A stretch of 41,811 nt of DNA from an uncultured Clostridia bacterium. Lineage in GTDB: Bacteria > Bacillota > Clostridia > Saccharofermentanales > Saccharofermentanaceae. Positions 8,299-17,701 of this stretch are shown here, piece after piece (position 1 is the stretch's first letter; each line of letters begins with the position of its first letter). The notes beneath the pieces are model-generated. The model ran no database searches. It was not told where the DNA came from and was given only the letters and a program-made list of their open reading frames with translations. Position numbers and translations under genes: made by a program. Location of the stretch: the NCBI GenBank assembly GCA_937876985.1, contig CALEFT010000024.1, positions 1 to 41,811 on the forward strand, written 5' to 3'.

Positions 8299-9636
8299 TC
8301 ACTCGATATGAACTCTAATGTTCGAGATTTGGTTATCCTCTGTTAGTTCCATATCGACAACATATGTATTCGATGAGACATATCTCAGATCAAAATCATT
8401 CACATCAAGCATAGGATAATTCGTTAAAAGCTCACTAAGCGGCATTCCTACATACAAATCGCCGCATCTATAATTCTCATCACCTTCGAGAAGTCTAATC
8501 GAACGTAGTGTTCCTTCCCAAGTATTGTCCTCACCGATAACTGCTTCAAAGGTCAAAAGAACATAATCATAGGATACAACAACCAATCTAGAAACAACTG
8601 TTTCACCAGTATTTGCATCAATATGAGATGAGAAAATTTCTGTTCCATATGTAATCATACTTGGCTCGCCTAGCTGTCTAATCACTTCTGTAGACAGATA
8701 TTCTGATCCAAGCCTTAATGTTCTTACATCACCCTGATACAAATATAAGCTGTTGATTGAAAGCGGCTGTTCCAAAACCTCATCAAATACAATTCGATTA
8801 TCATAGGTTCTATTAAGCGAGAAGAAATGAGAAACAATTGACTCGCCGTCTGCATCCAAAACCTCTGGAATACTAACCAGTATAGTAAGAGGAGACATAA
8901 CCTTAAACTCATAGCTTGTAGAAGGACTATGTACCCTTAGCCAGTAAAATTCAGCTATTCTTTGAGCCTTAGCAATCAATACTTCTTCAGTATATTCATC
9001 GCCAACAAAAGTCTGCTCAAGCAAAGCAACAATTCCCTCAACATTATGACTATCTAACATGCTAATGTAGTGTTCTGCATAAGAGAAAATCATCAATGTG
9101 TCTGCTATCCATTCATTAGTGATAACAGCTTGTCCATCAACAATCTGATAATATACGAAAACACCTTCCGAAGCGTCGCACAACTCAGCATTGATAGACT
9201 CTTCATCTGCTTCTTCATACAAAAGCTCAGCTACTCTTACATCACCATAGCTAGAACTAACGTCAATTGAAAGCTCATCCTCAACATAAAGCATACTCTG
9301 CAAAATATTATCACTAGTATCTTTATCAAGAAGTCTAAAGCTTACGATTTTTCCATTAGAATTAGACATTCTTGCCAAACAATGAATATATTGAACAAAG
9401 CTAGAATATGACACTTCCGGGAGCTGATGGTCAGGAATCGACTCATAAGCCGTCGTCAAATAATCCTCATCATCTATTGCAAGCGAAATATGTCTAATTA
9501 ATTCCTGTGAAGAAATTGACTCTTCAGAAACAGAGATCTTATCCCAGAAATCACACGCACAAATAAGGCTTGTCATTAGAATACTGACAACAATCATCAA
9601 TGCCTTAATCTTAGTCACAAAAGACTTCTTATGCAT
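8299..9636 (-). CDS. Predicted lipoprotein of unknown function
   Basis: I do not recognise this 445-residue protein. It starts MHKKSFVTKIK with a hydrophobic stretch ending in SLICAC, a plausible lipobox with Cys28 as the lipidated residue, so it is probably anchored on the outer face of the membrane. The mature part is acidic and Ser-rich, without cysteine clusters or obvious enzyme motifs. The C-terminal third (YRCGDLYVGMPLSELLTNYP and onward) looks like a separate small beta-rich domain. The start at 9636 is chosen because GGAGAGGAA stands 4-5 nt upstream; an earlier in-frame ATG at 9663 has no such site. It lies 33 nt after rlmB and 21 nt before the phosphatase gene. Confidence 0.75.
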   Translation of the reverse strand: MHKKSFVTKIKALMIVVSILMTSLICACDFWDKISVSEESISSQELIRHISLAIDDEDYLTTAYESIPDHQLPEVSYSSFVQYIHCLARMSNSNGKIVSFRLLDKDTSDNILQSMLYVEDELSIDVSSSYGDVRVAELLYEEADEESINAELCDASEGVFVYYQIVDGQAVITNEWIADTLMIFSYAEHYISMLDSHNVEGIVALLEQTFVGDEYTEEVLIAKAQRIAEFYWLRVHSPSTSYEFKVMSPLTILVSIPEVLDADGESIVSHFFSLNRTYDNRIVFDEVLEQPLSINSLYLYQGDVRTLRLGSEYLSTEVIRQLGEPSMITYGTEIFSSHIDANTGETVVSRLVVVSYDYVLLTFEAVIGEDNTWEGTLRSIRLLEGDENYRCGDLYVGMPLSELLTNYPMLDVNDFDLRYVSSNTYVVDMELTEDNQISNIRVHIE

Positions 9637-9669
9637 GAATTCCTCTCCATTTCTTAGATTCAATCTGTT

Positions 9670-10536
9670 TTATTTCTTTCTGCTCTTGACGGCCTCGAAA
9701 AGCACAACCGCACTAGCAACAGCCGCATTCAAACTATTTACATGTCCAACCATAGGTATCGAGAGCAAAATGTCACATTGCTTCTTGATATTATCTCTCA
9801 TTCCTTCACCTTCACTACCAATAACAATTACAATTGGTCCAGAATAATCTGCCTTGTCATAATCAGTAGTGGCATCCGCATCAGTACCAAAAACCCAGAA
9901 TCCATCGTCCTTTAAGTCGCGTAATGTCTGCGCCAGATTTGTTACTCTTGCTACTGGTACATATTCAATTGCACCAGCAGAAGCCTTAGCTACGACAGAA
10001 TCTAGTCCAATTGATCTATGCTTAGGAATAATTACTCCATCAATTCCTGCTGCATCAGAGATACGAAGAACCGAACCTAAATTATATGCATCCTTAAGCT
10101 CATCTAGTGCAACAAGAATAGGGCTTCTACCCTCGTCACGAGCTTTCTTCACGATATCTTCTATATCAACATATTCATGACTTGCAACTGCTGCAATTAC
10201 ACCCTGATGATTATGAGTTTGACTCATTCTATCTAGGACATTTCGCTTTGCTCTTACGACAACAATCTTATTGTCCTTTGCAAGACTCAATATAGTCTGC
10301 AAGTGAGAATCAAGTGGCTTGCCATCAGAAGGCTCAAGAATCCATAGTTTGTTAATCGTTCTGCCAGCTCTAATCGCTTCTAGAACGGAATTCTTGCCCT
10401 CTAATCTATCATTTGTTGGCTCATTAATTAGAGTTTCTTGACTTTGGCCATTATTCTCTCTAGGCGTATATGGTACAGCCTTAGATGGTCGTCTCTCATT
10501 TCTTCTATCGTTTCTATTAAATTCCTTCCGAGCCAT
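9670..10536 (-). CDS. rlmB: TrmH/SpoU-family 23S rRNA 2'-O-ribose methyltransferase
   Basis: The protein has 288 residues: a basic N-terminal tail, a substrate-binding domain (RLEGKNSVLEAIRAG), and a SPOUT methyltransferase core. The core has the three SpoU motifs: DELKDAYNLGSVLRISDAAGIDG, IVIVIGSEGEGM and IPMVGHVNSLNAAVASAVVL. Members methylate a guanosine in domain V of 23S rRNA (G2251 in E. coli) with SAM. The start is the ATG at 10536, with GGAGG 5 nt upstream inside the end of mrnC; the 20-nt overlap suggests coupling. The cysS-mrnC-rlmB order matches Bacillus and many Clostridia. The exact rRNA target is assigned by family and context. Confidence 0.9.
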   Translation of the reverse strand: MARKEFNRNDRRNERRPSKAVPYTPRENNGQSQETLINEPTNDRLEGKNSVLEAIRAGRTINKLWILEPSDGKPLDSHLQTILSLAKDNKIVVVRAKRNVLDRMSQTHNHQGVIAAVASHEYVDIEDIVKKARDEGRSPILVALDELKDAYNLGSVLRISDAAGIDGVIIPKHRSIGLDSVVAKASAGAIEYVPVARVTNLAQTLRDLKDDGFWVFGTDADATTDYDKADYSGPIVIVIGSEGEGMRDNIKKQCDILLSIPMVGHVNSLNAAVASAVVLFEAVKSRKK

Positions 10537-10954
10537 CGTCGCCTCCATATTTCTCTGGGTTATCAATAATATCAAAAGTCTTATTTATCAAGTATTCCAA
10601 GCGTTCTACCTGATTATCCAAGAATAAATAACCAATAAGTGCTTCGAAGCCTGTCGCATACATATATTCCGCTGGTGATGAATTCTTTGCCATGCTTCCT
10701 GGGTTAGAATTTTTACCTCTTCTGAAGAAATTTTCTTCTGTATCAGATAATTCGTCACGGAGAATTCTAATTGCCTTTGCTTGTGCCTTAGCACTAACGT
10801 ATTTGATAGCCATCTTATGCATTTGTCCGGATTTTGCTGAACTATGTTCTGCCACCCAGCAACGAGCATATAATTCATATACGCTATCACCTATGTAGGC
10901 TAATACTGAAGCAGACACTTCTCTTAAATCACCTGAGATATATGGAATAATCAT
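10517..10954 (-). CDS. mrnC: Mini-ribonuclease III
   Basis: This 145-residue protein is a stand-alone RNase III catalytic domain without a double-stranded RNA-binding domain. It shows the YIGDSVYELYAR motif with the catalytic Asp near residue 23 and the second acidic site in FEALIGYLFLD. In B. subtilis the enzyme matures 23S rRNA ends, which fits its place before an rRNA methyltransferase. Its ATG overlaps the cysS stop by 4 nt (ATGA), and its own end overlaps rlmB by 20 nt, so this is a tightly coupled operon. The length is normal for the family. Confidence 0.93.
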   Translation of the reverse strand: MIIPYISGDLREVSASVLAYIGDSVYELYARCWVAEHSSAKSGQMHKMAIKYVSAKAQAKAIRILRDELSDTEENFFRRGKNSNPGSMAKNSSPAEYMYATGFEALIGYLFLDNQVERLEYLINKTFDIIDNPEKYGGDDGSEGI

Positions 10955-12366
10955 GCCTTCTCCACCTGTGGACCATTAGGAGTATCCTTGATTACATAAC
11001 CCATTGCTGTTACCTTATCTCTAAGCTCATCAGCAAGAGCGAAGTTTCTTTCCTTCTTAGCAGCAGTTCTCTTACTAACGAGGTCCATTACCTCACTAGG
11101 AATATCTCCAGCCTTGTCATCGTCAAATTCAATTCCAAGTACATCTGTTAGCTCAATAATGATATCAAGTGCAGCCTTAAGTGACTTCTCATCAACATTT
11201 TGTGCAGCAAGTGCTTCATTTGCTTCACGTACCAGATTGAAGATTGCAGTAATCGCATCAGCTGTGTTAAGGTCATCATCCATGCTAGTAATGAAGTCTT
11301 CCTTAGCCTTCTTCGCAGCATCTGTTAACTCCTTACTTGCTTCTAAATCCACCTTATCCTTGTTTACATTGTTCATTACAAACTTAATATTGTTTGCACA
11401 AGTAGAAATTCTCTCAAGTGAGCTTTGTGCAGACTTAAGCTGTGCATCAGAGAAGTTGATTGGCATTCTGTAATGAGCAGATAGAATAAAGAAACGAATT
11501 ACAGAATATGGGAATAGCTTCACGATATCTCTGATAGTAAAGAAGTTTCCAAGAGATTTACTCATCTTCTCTCCATCTACATTAACAAATGCATTATGCA
11601 CCCAATAATTAGCAAAGCAGCAACCATTAGCAGCCTCACTTTGTGCAATCTCGTTCTCGTGGTGTGGGAAAATCAAATCCTGTCCACCACCATGAATATC
11701 AATTGTCTCACCTAAGTGCTTCTTAATCATTGCAGAGCACTCGATGTGCCAGCCAGGTCTGCCCTCGCCCCATGGAGAATCCCAATATGGCTCGCCTTCC
11801 TTCTTAAACTTCCAAACAGCAAAATCACCTGGATTCTTCTTGCCAAGATAAGAAGCCTTACGCTCTCCACCACCAGCAACAAGCTCGTCAAGATTATAAT
11901 GAGAAAGCTTACCATATCCATCAAACTTAGTTACATCATAGTAAACACCATCACCCTCGATGATATATGTATAACCCTTCTCATCAAGGCTCTTAACTAA
12001 GTCGATAATTGCATCCATAGAATCTGTAGCACGAGGCTGATATGTAGGTCTCTTTACAGCAAGACCATCTGCATCAACATAGTACTCAGCTATAAATCTA
12101 TCAGCAAGCTCCTTGATTGTGATTCCTTCTGCATTTGCATTGTTAATCATCTTATCGTCAATATCTGTAAAGTTCTGACAGAATTCTACATCATAGCCAC
12201 GATATTCAAGATATCTTCTAAGAGTATCGAAAGTAACAAATGGTCTAGCATTTCCGAGATGGAAATAGTTATAAACTGTTGGTCCACATGCATACATCTT
12301 CACGTGACCATCAACCATTGGCTTGAACTCCTCTTTATTTCTAGTAAGTGTGTTAAATAATTTCAT
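10951..12366 (-). CDS. cysS: Cysteinyl-tRNA synthetase
   Basis: The class I aminoacyl-tRNA synthetase charges tRNA-Cys. The 471-residue protein has the HIGH-type motif in CGPTVYNYFHLGNARPFV and the KMSKS motif in GEKMSKSLGN. Zinc-ligand candidates include Cys28 and the Cys/His set in WHIECSAM and HGGGQDLIFPHHENE. The DALR-like helical C-terminal domain is complete. The start ATG follows a GGGGGAACA Shine-Dalgarno. It lies 27 nt behind cysE, linking cysteine synthesis to its use in tRNA charging, as in Bacillus. Confidence 0.97.
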   Translation of the reverse strand: MKLFNTLTRNKEEFKPMVDGHVKMYACGPTVYNYFHLGNARPFVTFDTLRRYLEYRGYDVEFCQNFTDIDDKMINNANAEGITIKELADRFIAEYYVDADGLAVKRPTYQPRATDSMDAIIDLVKSLDEKGYTYIIEGDGVYYDVTKFDGYGKLSHYNLDELVAGGGERKASYLGKKNPGDFAVWKFKKEGEPYWDSPWGEGRPGWHIECSAMIKKHLGETIDIHGGGQDLIFPHHENEIAQSEAANGCCFANYWVHNAFVNVDGEKMSKSLGNFFTIRDIVKLFPYSVIRFFILSAHYRMPINFSDAQLKSAQSSLERISTCANNIKFVMNNVNKDKVDLEASKELTDAAKKAKEDFITSMDDDLNTADAITAIFNLVREANEALAAQNVDEKSLKAALDIIIELTDVLGIEFDDDKAGDIPSEVMDLVSKRTAAKKERNFALADELRDKVTAMGYVIKDTPNGPQVEKA

Positions 12367-12393
12367 CTATTGTTCCCCCTGTTTGAAGAAAAA

Positions 12394-13080
12394 TTAATTA
12401 TTATCATTTGTATCTATTGAATCCTCGGACTTAATTTGGCTAAGCTCATCCTCAAGCTTCTTAAGTCTATGTAAAATCTTGCAAACCTCTTGGTCTAGCG
12501 GATCCGGAGCAAGTGTATGGTCGAGCTCTACTGCGTGACTAACCTTCTTAATATCGCTACTAGGCTTACCATTAACTCTTACTACCTTACCTGGAACACC
12601 GACAACCGTTGCATCTGGTGGAACATCATGAAGAACCACTGCGTTTGCACCAATATTCGCATTATCACCAATCGTAACGTCTCCAAGAATCTTCGCACCT
12701 GCACCAACAAGCACATTGCTTCCAAGCGTAGGGTGTCTCTTCTTGCCCTTCGCATGACCACGACCACCAAGTGTTACATTGTGATAAATTGTACAATCAT
12801 CACCTATAATTGCTGTCTCGCCAATAACTACACCCATTCCATGGTCGATAAATAAGCCTTGACCTATCTTAGCACCAGGATGAATCTCGATTCCAGTGCA
12901 CAATCTAGCAAACTGAGAATGTAATCTTGCCCAAGCAAATAACTTATGCTCATATAGAAAATGGCTAAACTTGTGATGAACTAGTGCGTGAAAACCTGGA
13001 TACATAAAAATAACGCCAACAACTCCACGAGCTGCTGGATCACGACTTGCAATCTTCTTAGCATCACTTAATAAACCCAT
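12394..13080 (-). CDS. cysE: Serine O-acetyltransferase
   Basis: This enzyme makes O-acetylserine from serine and acetyl-CoA, the first committed step of cysteine synthesis. The 228-residue protein has a short N-terminal helical part and a left-handed beta-helix of hexapeptide repeats. The active-site block reads IEIHPGAKIGQGLFIDHGMGVVIGETAIIGDDC, followed by YHNVTLGGRG. The C-terminus carries a charged helical tail (KILHRLKKLEDELSQIKSE) ending in Asp/Asn-rich residues, which differs from the usual CysK-binding Ile end. The Shine-Dalgarno is AAGGAAA. It is the first gene after the structured RNA region at 13099-13265. Confidence 0.95.
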   Translation of the reverse strand: MGLLSDAKKIASRDPAARGVVGVIFMYPGFHALVHHKFSHFLYEHKLFAWARLHSQFARLCTGIEIHPGAKIGQGLFIDHGMGVVIGETAIIGDDCTIYHNVTLGGRGHAKGKKRHPTLGSNVLVGAGAKILGDVTIGDNANIGANAVVLHDVPPDATVVGVPGKVVRVNGKPSSDIKKVSHAVELDHTLAPDPLDQEVCKILHRLKKLEDELSQIKSEDSIDTNDNN

Positions 13081-13098
13081 ATAATTTCCTTCTTAATT

Positions 13099-13265
13099 AA
13101 AAAGCCTGAAAATGAATAAACCTCTATTGACACCTAGCAAATGCCAGGGCGGTATCCTGCAATTGACTTCAACCTTCCAGCTAGAACAGGCTTGATTTCC
13201 ACCAACTGACTCCGGATTCCTATTTAAGTCGTGAAGGTTCAAATCGAGGCCCACTCATTTCAGGT
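13099..13265 (-). ncRNA. ssrS: Candidate 6S-like RNA upstream of cysE
   Basis: A minus-strand RNA of about 167 nt would begin ACCTGAAATGAGTGGGCC and end TTCATTTTCAGGC followed by five T. The two ends pair over about 28 nt, with several positions that pair only as G-U. Inside is a large open region whose 3' strand can form a small hairpin (CAGG with CCTG), and then an apical arm (TCAA-CC with GG-TTGA). A long closing helix, a central bubble and an apical stem, with its own promoter and a T run, are the layout of 6S RNA, which sequesters sigma-A RNA polymerase. The T run ends 18 nt before the cysE ATG, so a cis-acting cysE leader is the main alternative. I see no T-box TGGNACCGCG element. Confidence 0.45.
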
Positions 13266-13271
13266 ACCTAT

Positions 13272-13300
13272 ATTATAATATATATTGCTCAATAATTAAA
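13272..13300 (-). promoter_or_regulatory. Promoter for the structured RNA / cysE operon
   Basis: A perfect TATAAT lies at 13277-13272 on the minus strand, 7 nt before the predicted RNA 5' end. The -35 region is weak (TTTAAT at 13300-13295, 17-nt spacing). Confidence 0.55.
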
Positions 13301-13347
13301 CCAAAAGTACGGCATATTTGGGCTCAAGATTTGTTAAATCTATCTTA

Positions 13348-14151
13348 CTAAAAAATCTCATTATTCTTAACAACCCTATTACTCGCAAATGCACAGCAAA
13401 GCACGTTTTCCGCGCCCCTCTCGAAAAGCGCCAAACTTCCCTCATGAAGCGTATTTCCTGTAGTCGCAACATCATCTACCAAGAGAATTCTCATTCCCTC
13501 TATTGACCATTCATCAGATACTTCAAATGCAGACTTTACATTCTCAGCTCTGTGGGCATTGCTTTTACATTCTGTTTGCCTCTTTGTATTCTTCGAACGC
13601 CTAAGAACATCCGCTAGCAATGGTTTATTAAGAAAACATGCACAAGAAATTGCCATCAGCATTGCCTGGTTATAATGCCGTTCGGAAAGACGCTTCGAAG
13701 AAAGAGGAACTGGAATAATAGCATCGACTTCTACTTTGTCACTTCTAAGGCTTCTGCCAAGAAGCATTCCATAGAAAATTGCTATCTCATATTTGCCTGC
13801 AAATTTCATCTGGCGAATTCCCGAGCTTACAACTGAGTTATATGTAAACGGCACATAAAGCGTAAGGCCCGGAATTTCGTCACCAGTAAATGGCTCCGAT
13901 AAACAAAGTAGCCAACGCTTTTCGATAGGGACTGGAACTAGACTAGAAATGCAAGCAAAGCAAAAATTAAGCTCTACACTCGACACTACATCTGGGTAAT
14001 ATTTATGGGCTCTGGTTGCACATTTTTTATACTGCTCGGCTAGAACCATAGCGTTTTCTTGGGGCATTTTACTCGCACCACAAATTACGCACCTAGACGG
14101 CAAAATGGAATCTAGAGCTTCAGCAAGGAGCTTATTAATACTGTCTGTCAT
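13348..14151 (-). CDS. comF: ComF-family phosphoribosyltransferase-like protein
   Basis: The 267-residue protein has the ComF layout. An N-terminal Cys-rich zinc-binding part (PSRCVICGASK, then LNFCFACISSL) is followed by a phosphoribosyltransferase-like domain with MRILLVDDVATTGNTLHEGS as the PRPP-binding loop. In naturally competent Firmicutes ComF helps DNA uptake, but ComF-like proteins also occur widely in non-competent bacteria. It begins 3 nt after recD2, so the two DNA-handling genes are probably co-transcribed with metK. No other competence gene is in the window. Confidence 0.88.
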   Translation of the reverse strand: MTDSINKLLAEALDSILPSRCVICGASKMPQENAMVLAEQYKKCATRAHKYYPDVVSSVELNFCFACISSLVPVPIEKRWLLCLSEPFTGDEIPGLTLYVPFTYNSVVSSGIRQMKFAGKYEIAIFYGMLLGRSLRSDKVEVDAIIPVPLSSKRLSERHYNQAMLMAISCACFLNKPLLADVLRRSKNTKRQTECKSNAHRAENVKSAFEVSDEWSIEGMRILLVDDVATTGNTLHEGSLALFERGAENVLCCAFASNRVVKNNEIF

Positions 14152-14154
14152 AGA

Positions 14155-16449
14155 TTAAGCTACAATCATCAAATCCAAGAATTCTCTAAGAGAAGTCTTT
14201 CTGTCCTCTTTACGATCTGTTTGAATCATTTTCTCTAGACGCGAATTGTAATTTACTACAAACACGCGCTTTTTGCCTCGCGTAATCGCCGTATACAATA
14301 GGTTGCGGTTAGACAACTGCGGATACATACTTCCCAAACTAATTATTACATTATCGAATTCACAGCCCTGCGACTTATGCACTGTCATCGCATACGCTAA
14401 TTCAATGTCTTCTACGGTTTTCTTAGAATACTCAACCCTCTTCTCATCATCGAAAAGCACCTTAACTCCACTTGCAGCAATCGTTACGACATCACCTAGT
14501 TCACCATTACAAATGCCTGACTCAAGTGAATCATTCTTCAGGTCATAGTATTCGAGCTGATAATTATTCTTTGTCTGAATAACTCTGTCTCCGATATATA
14601 GAATTTGTCCATTTTTGAGCATGAAGTTCTCGCCTTCATTAGTCATACTATTCTGTAAAGAGAGATTAAGTGCATTTGAACCCATCTGATTCTGCTTTGT
14701 CGGGCAAAGAATTGCTATTTCCGATGGACTAACACCCTTCTTAATAAGCTGTTCATAAAGCTTCGTGATAATATGAACTCCCTGTTCCTCGCTTACAACA
14801 TTACAAACCTGAAAATCCTTTACATCTTCTCTCGTAACCACACTTTCTTGGTTAAGAACTCTATATGCATTCGTAGCAATCAGACTCTCGCTATCCTGTC
14901 TGAACAAATACTTAAGCTCGACTCTAGGAATCCTCTTGCAAGACAATAAATCATGCAAAAGAAGACCAGGGCCAACCGACGGCAGCTGATTGGGGTCACC
15001 AATCAGAATCAATGAACAGTCAAGTCTTAATGCATCAAGCAAATATCTAAACAGCTTCACATCTACCATTGATGCTTCATCAATAATTACGACTCTCGCA
15101 TCAATCGGATTGTCACTATTTCTTCCACACATATAACCGCCATCGCTATTGATTGGCGTTAGTTCAAGAAGACGATGTATTGTTGTCGCTTCTTGATCTA
15201 CTGCCTCCGACAAGCGCTTCGCAGCTCTACCAGTTGGTGCTGCAAATTTACATTCAATATTATTGTCCATCAAATGCTGAGCCAAAATCCTAGTAATCGT
15301 AGTCTTTCCAGTGCCTGGACCACCAGTAATTATACAAAATGGCTCATGCATACACATAGTAAGCGCATCCTCTTGCACCTTGTCTAACTCTAATCCATTC
15401 CTGTGGGCAATTTGAGTAATCGTTTGTCTAGCTTTCTTCTCATCAAAAGGCGGAGTTTCCGCATTAAGGAAGCCTTCTACGCTATCAGCAATCTTAGATT
15501 CTGTAACAAAAAAACTTCTGCTGCTAATCCTTGCATCCGCATCCTTATAGTCACAATTGACTATATTTCCGCCTGCAAATCGATATATCTTAATCTCGCC
15601 AGATACGACACTCTGATTAATAGCATTCTCAAATCCGCGCTCGAACTGCTCCTCCTCAGACAAAGAAGAATCCTCAACCTCGAACGCCGATGAAGTCTTC
15701 GCTAGCATCGTCTTCACTTTGTTATGAAGAGACATCGCATCAACATATGTATGCCCGCTTTGATAATGAATCTCATCAAGAATATACAAAATCGCGCCCA
15801 TCATCCTAAGCGAATCAAACGCATATATTCCACGCGACGCAGCTATTCTCTCACAAGTCTGAAATCCAAACCCATCAATCGCCAAAAGCACATAAGGATT
15901 CTCTTCAATCTTAAGCTTAGACTTTATTCCCCACCTCGAAAAGACTTCTTCTGACTTCTTCTGAGTAAGACCAAATTGGTACAAATCAAGGATTGTCGAA
16001 TAAAATTCTGGCTTCTCATCTATCTGTTTCTTGACAGCTTCTGCCTTCTTAGCGGATAGGCCCTTGATGCTTTTCGCGACGGCCTTAGGATTCTCAAGAA
16101 TCTTATCTAATACTTCTCCTTGATATTCTTCTGCTAGAAGAAGGGCTAACTTATCACCTAATCCTTCGAAATTTGCGCTCAAGAAATCTGCAATTATGAG
16201 GCTTTGGCTTCGCTCATTCTCGCAAACCTTAATGGAATTCATAACAATTTGAAGCTGTCCACGGTACTCTGAGACCTTGCCAGATACAAGATAAGAAACT
16301 CCAGGAACAATCGTACCCTCGTAATTACCTTTACAAGAGATTCCTTCTTCGCATAAGAAGATCACAAAGCTGTCGTTAGTGAACAAAACTCTCTTCGCGA
16401 CAACTTCGTAATTCTCAATTACCCTATTGTAATCTTCAAGCGTTAACAT
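14155..16449 (-). CDS. recD2: RecD2-type ATP-dependent DNA helicase
   Basis: This is a 764-residue SF1B 5'-3' helicase of the RecD2/TraA group, which works without RecBC in DNA repair and fork maintenance. A long N-terminal region has helix-hairpin-helix-like elements (FEGLGDKLALLLAEEY, VAKSIKGLSAKKAEAV, DGFGFQTCERIAASRG). The motor follows with Walker A GGPGTGKT (376-383), Walker B VIIDEASMVD, GDPNQLPSVGPG, and the C-terminal AYAMTVHKSQGCEFDNVII. The start ATG at 16449 shares one base with the metK stop (TGATG), so translation is coupled to metK. The length is typical of RecD2. Confidence 0.94.
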   Translation of the reverse strand: MLTLEDYNRVIENYEVVAKRVLFTNDSFVIFLCEEGISCKGNYEGTIVPGVSYLVSGKVSEYRGQLQIVMNSIKVCENERSQSLIIADFLSANFEGLGDKLALLLAEEYQGEVLDKILENPKAVAKSIKGLSAKKAEAVKKQIDEKPEFYSTILDLYQFGLTQKKSEEVFSRWGIKSKLKIEENPYVLLAIDGFGFQTCERIAASRGIYAFDSLRMMGAILYILDEIHYQSGHTYVDAMSLHNKVKTMLAKTSSAFEVEDSSLSEEEQFERGFENAINQSVVSGEIKIYRFAGGNIVNCDYKDADARISSRSFFVTESKIADSVEGFLNAETPPFDEKKARQTITQIAHRNGLELDKVQEDALTMCMHEPFCIITGGPGTGKTTITRILAQHLMDNNIECKFAAPTGRAAKRLSEAVDQEATTIHRLLELTPINSDGGYMCGRNSDNPIDARVVIIDEASMVDVKLFRYLLDALRLDCSLILIGDPNQLPSVGPGLLLHDLLSCKRIPRVELKYLFRQDSESLIATNAYRVLNQESVVTREDVKDFQVCNVVSEEQGVHIITKLYEQLIKKGVSPSEIAILCPTKQNQMGSNALNLSLQNSMTNEGENFMLKNGQILYIGDRVIQTKNNYQLEYYDLKNDSLESGICNGELGDVVTIAASGVKVLFDDEKRVEYSKKTVEDIELAYAMTVHKSQGCEFDNVIISLGSMYPQLSNRNLLYTAITRGKKRVFVVNYNSRLEKMIQTDRKEDRKTSLREFLDLMIVA

Positions 16450-17642
16450 CAAATGCCAGCATCAGCCTTAAGAACCGCTGCCTTGTCTGTCTTCTCCCAT
16501 GGAAGCTCGACATCAGTTCTTCCAAAATGTCCATAGCTTGCTGTCTGACGATAGATTGGTCTTCTCAAATCTAGGTCGCGGATAATCGCTGCTGGACGAA
16601 GGTCAAAGTGCTTATTTACAAGCGTTGTAATCTCTTCGTCAGAAATTGCACCCGTACCAAAAGTATCAACCATTACAGACACTGGCTTTGCTACACCAAT
16701 AGCATATGCAAACTGAATCTCACATTCCTTAGCTAGACCAGAAGCAACGATATTCTTCGCAATGTAACGAGCAGCATATGCAGCAGAACGGTCAACCTTC
16801 GTAGGATCCTTACCAGAGAATGCTCCACCACCATGACGACCAAATCCACCATATGTGTCAACGATAATCTTACGGCCTGTAAGACCAGAGTCTCCCTGTG
16901 GACCACCAACTACAAATCTACCTGTTGGGTTAACATAAATCTTTGTATTCTCGTCTACCAATTCCTTTGGGAGGATTGGATTAATTACGTTCTCAATAAT
17001 GTACTTCTCAAGCTCGTCGTGGCTTACTATATCACTATGCTGTGTAGAAATAACTACTGCATCAATTCTTGTAACCTTGTTGTCAGTATACTCAACTGTA
17101 ACCTGGCTCTTTCCGTCTGGTCTTAGGAAAGAATCCGGATTCTCCTTACGAACCTTTGTTAATTGATATGTGAGCTTATGTGCAAGCGAAATTGGAAGTG
17201 GCATTAGCTCTTCTGTATCGTCATTTGCATAGCCGAACATCATTCCCTGGTCACCAGCACCTGTATCTAGCTCAGAATCGTCACCATTTCTAGACTCCAA
17301 GGACTTGTTTACACCCATAGCAATATCTGGAGACTGCTCGTCGATAGTAGTCAAAACTGCGCATGTCTTGTAGTCGAAGCCGGAATCCTTGCCGTCGTAT
17401 CCGATATCCTTAACTACATCTCTTACGATTGAAGGAATGTCAACATATGCGGATGTAGTAATCTCACCCATTACCATTACCATTCCTGTTGTGCAAGAAG
17501 TCTCGCACGCTACTCTTGCCATCTTGTCCTGAGCAAGAATCGCATCTAATACACCATCAGAAATCTGATCACAAACCTTGTCTGGATGTCCTTCTGTAAC
17601 TGACTCTGATGTAAATAACCATTTTCCTGTCTTGTTTCGCAT
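16449..17642 (-). CDS. metK: S-adenosylmethionine synthetase
   Basis: MetK makes S-adenosylmethionine from methionine and ATP. The 397-residue protein carries the family signatures ESVTEGHPDKVCDQISD, TGAGDQGMMFGYA and GGGAFSGKDPTKVDRSAAY. It is full length. A complete SAM-I riboswitch with terminator lies directly upstream, so its product represses its own synthesis. The end overlaps recD2 by one base, placing a helicase and comF under the same SAM-responsive leader unless other promoters exist. Confidence 0.98.
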   Translation of the reverse strand: MRNKTGKWLFTSESVTEGHPDKVCDQISDGVLDAILAQDKMARVACETSCTTGMVMVMGEITTSAYVDIPSIVRDVVKDIGYDGKDSGFDYKTCAVLTTIDEQSPDIAMGVNKSLESRNGDDSELDTGAGDQGMMFGYANDDTEELMPLPISLAHKLTYQLTKVRKENPDSFLRPDGKSQVTVEYTDNKVTRIDAVVISTQHSDIVSHDELEKYIIENVINPILPKELVDENTKIYVNPTGRFVVGGPQGDSGLTGRKIIVDTYGGFGRHGGGAFSGKDPTKVDRSAAYAARYIAKNIVASGLAKECEIQFAYAIGVAKPVSVMVDTFGTGAISDEEITTLVNKHFDLRPAAIIRDLDLRRPIYRQTASYGHFGRTDVELPWEKTDKAAVLKADAGI

Positions 17643-17701
17643 AATTTTTACCGCCTTTCTTATTAATCACTCGTGTCCCTTAATCAAAAAGCTATACTAA
17701 T

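Noticed and set aside
13081..13300. T-box leader for cysE-cysS
   Set aside because: Expected by analogy with Bacillus, but no TGGNACCGCG element is present; GGATACCGCC is too different.
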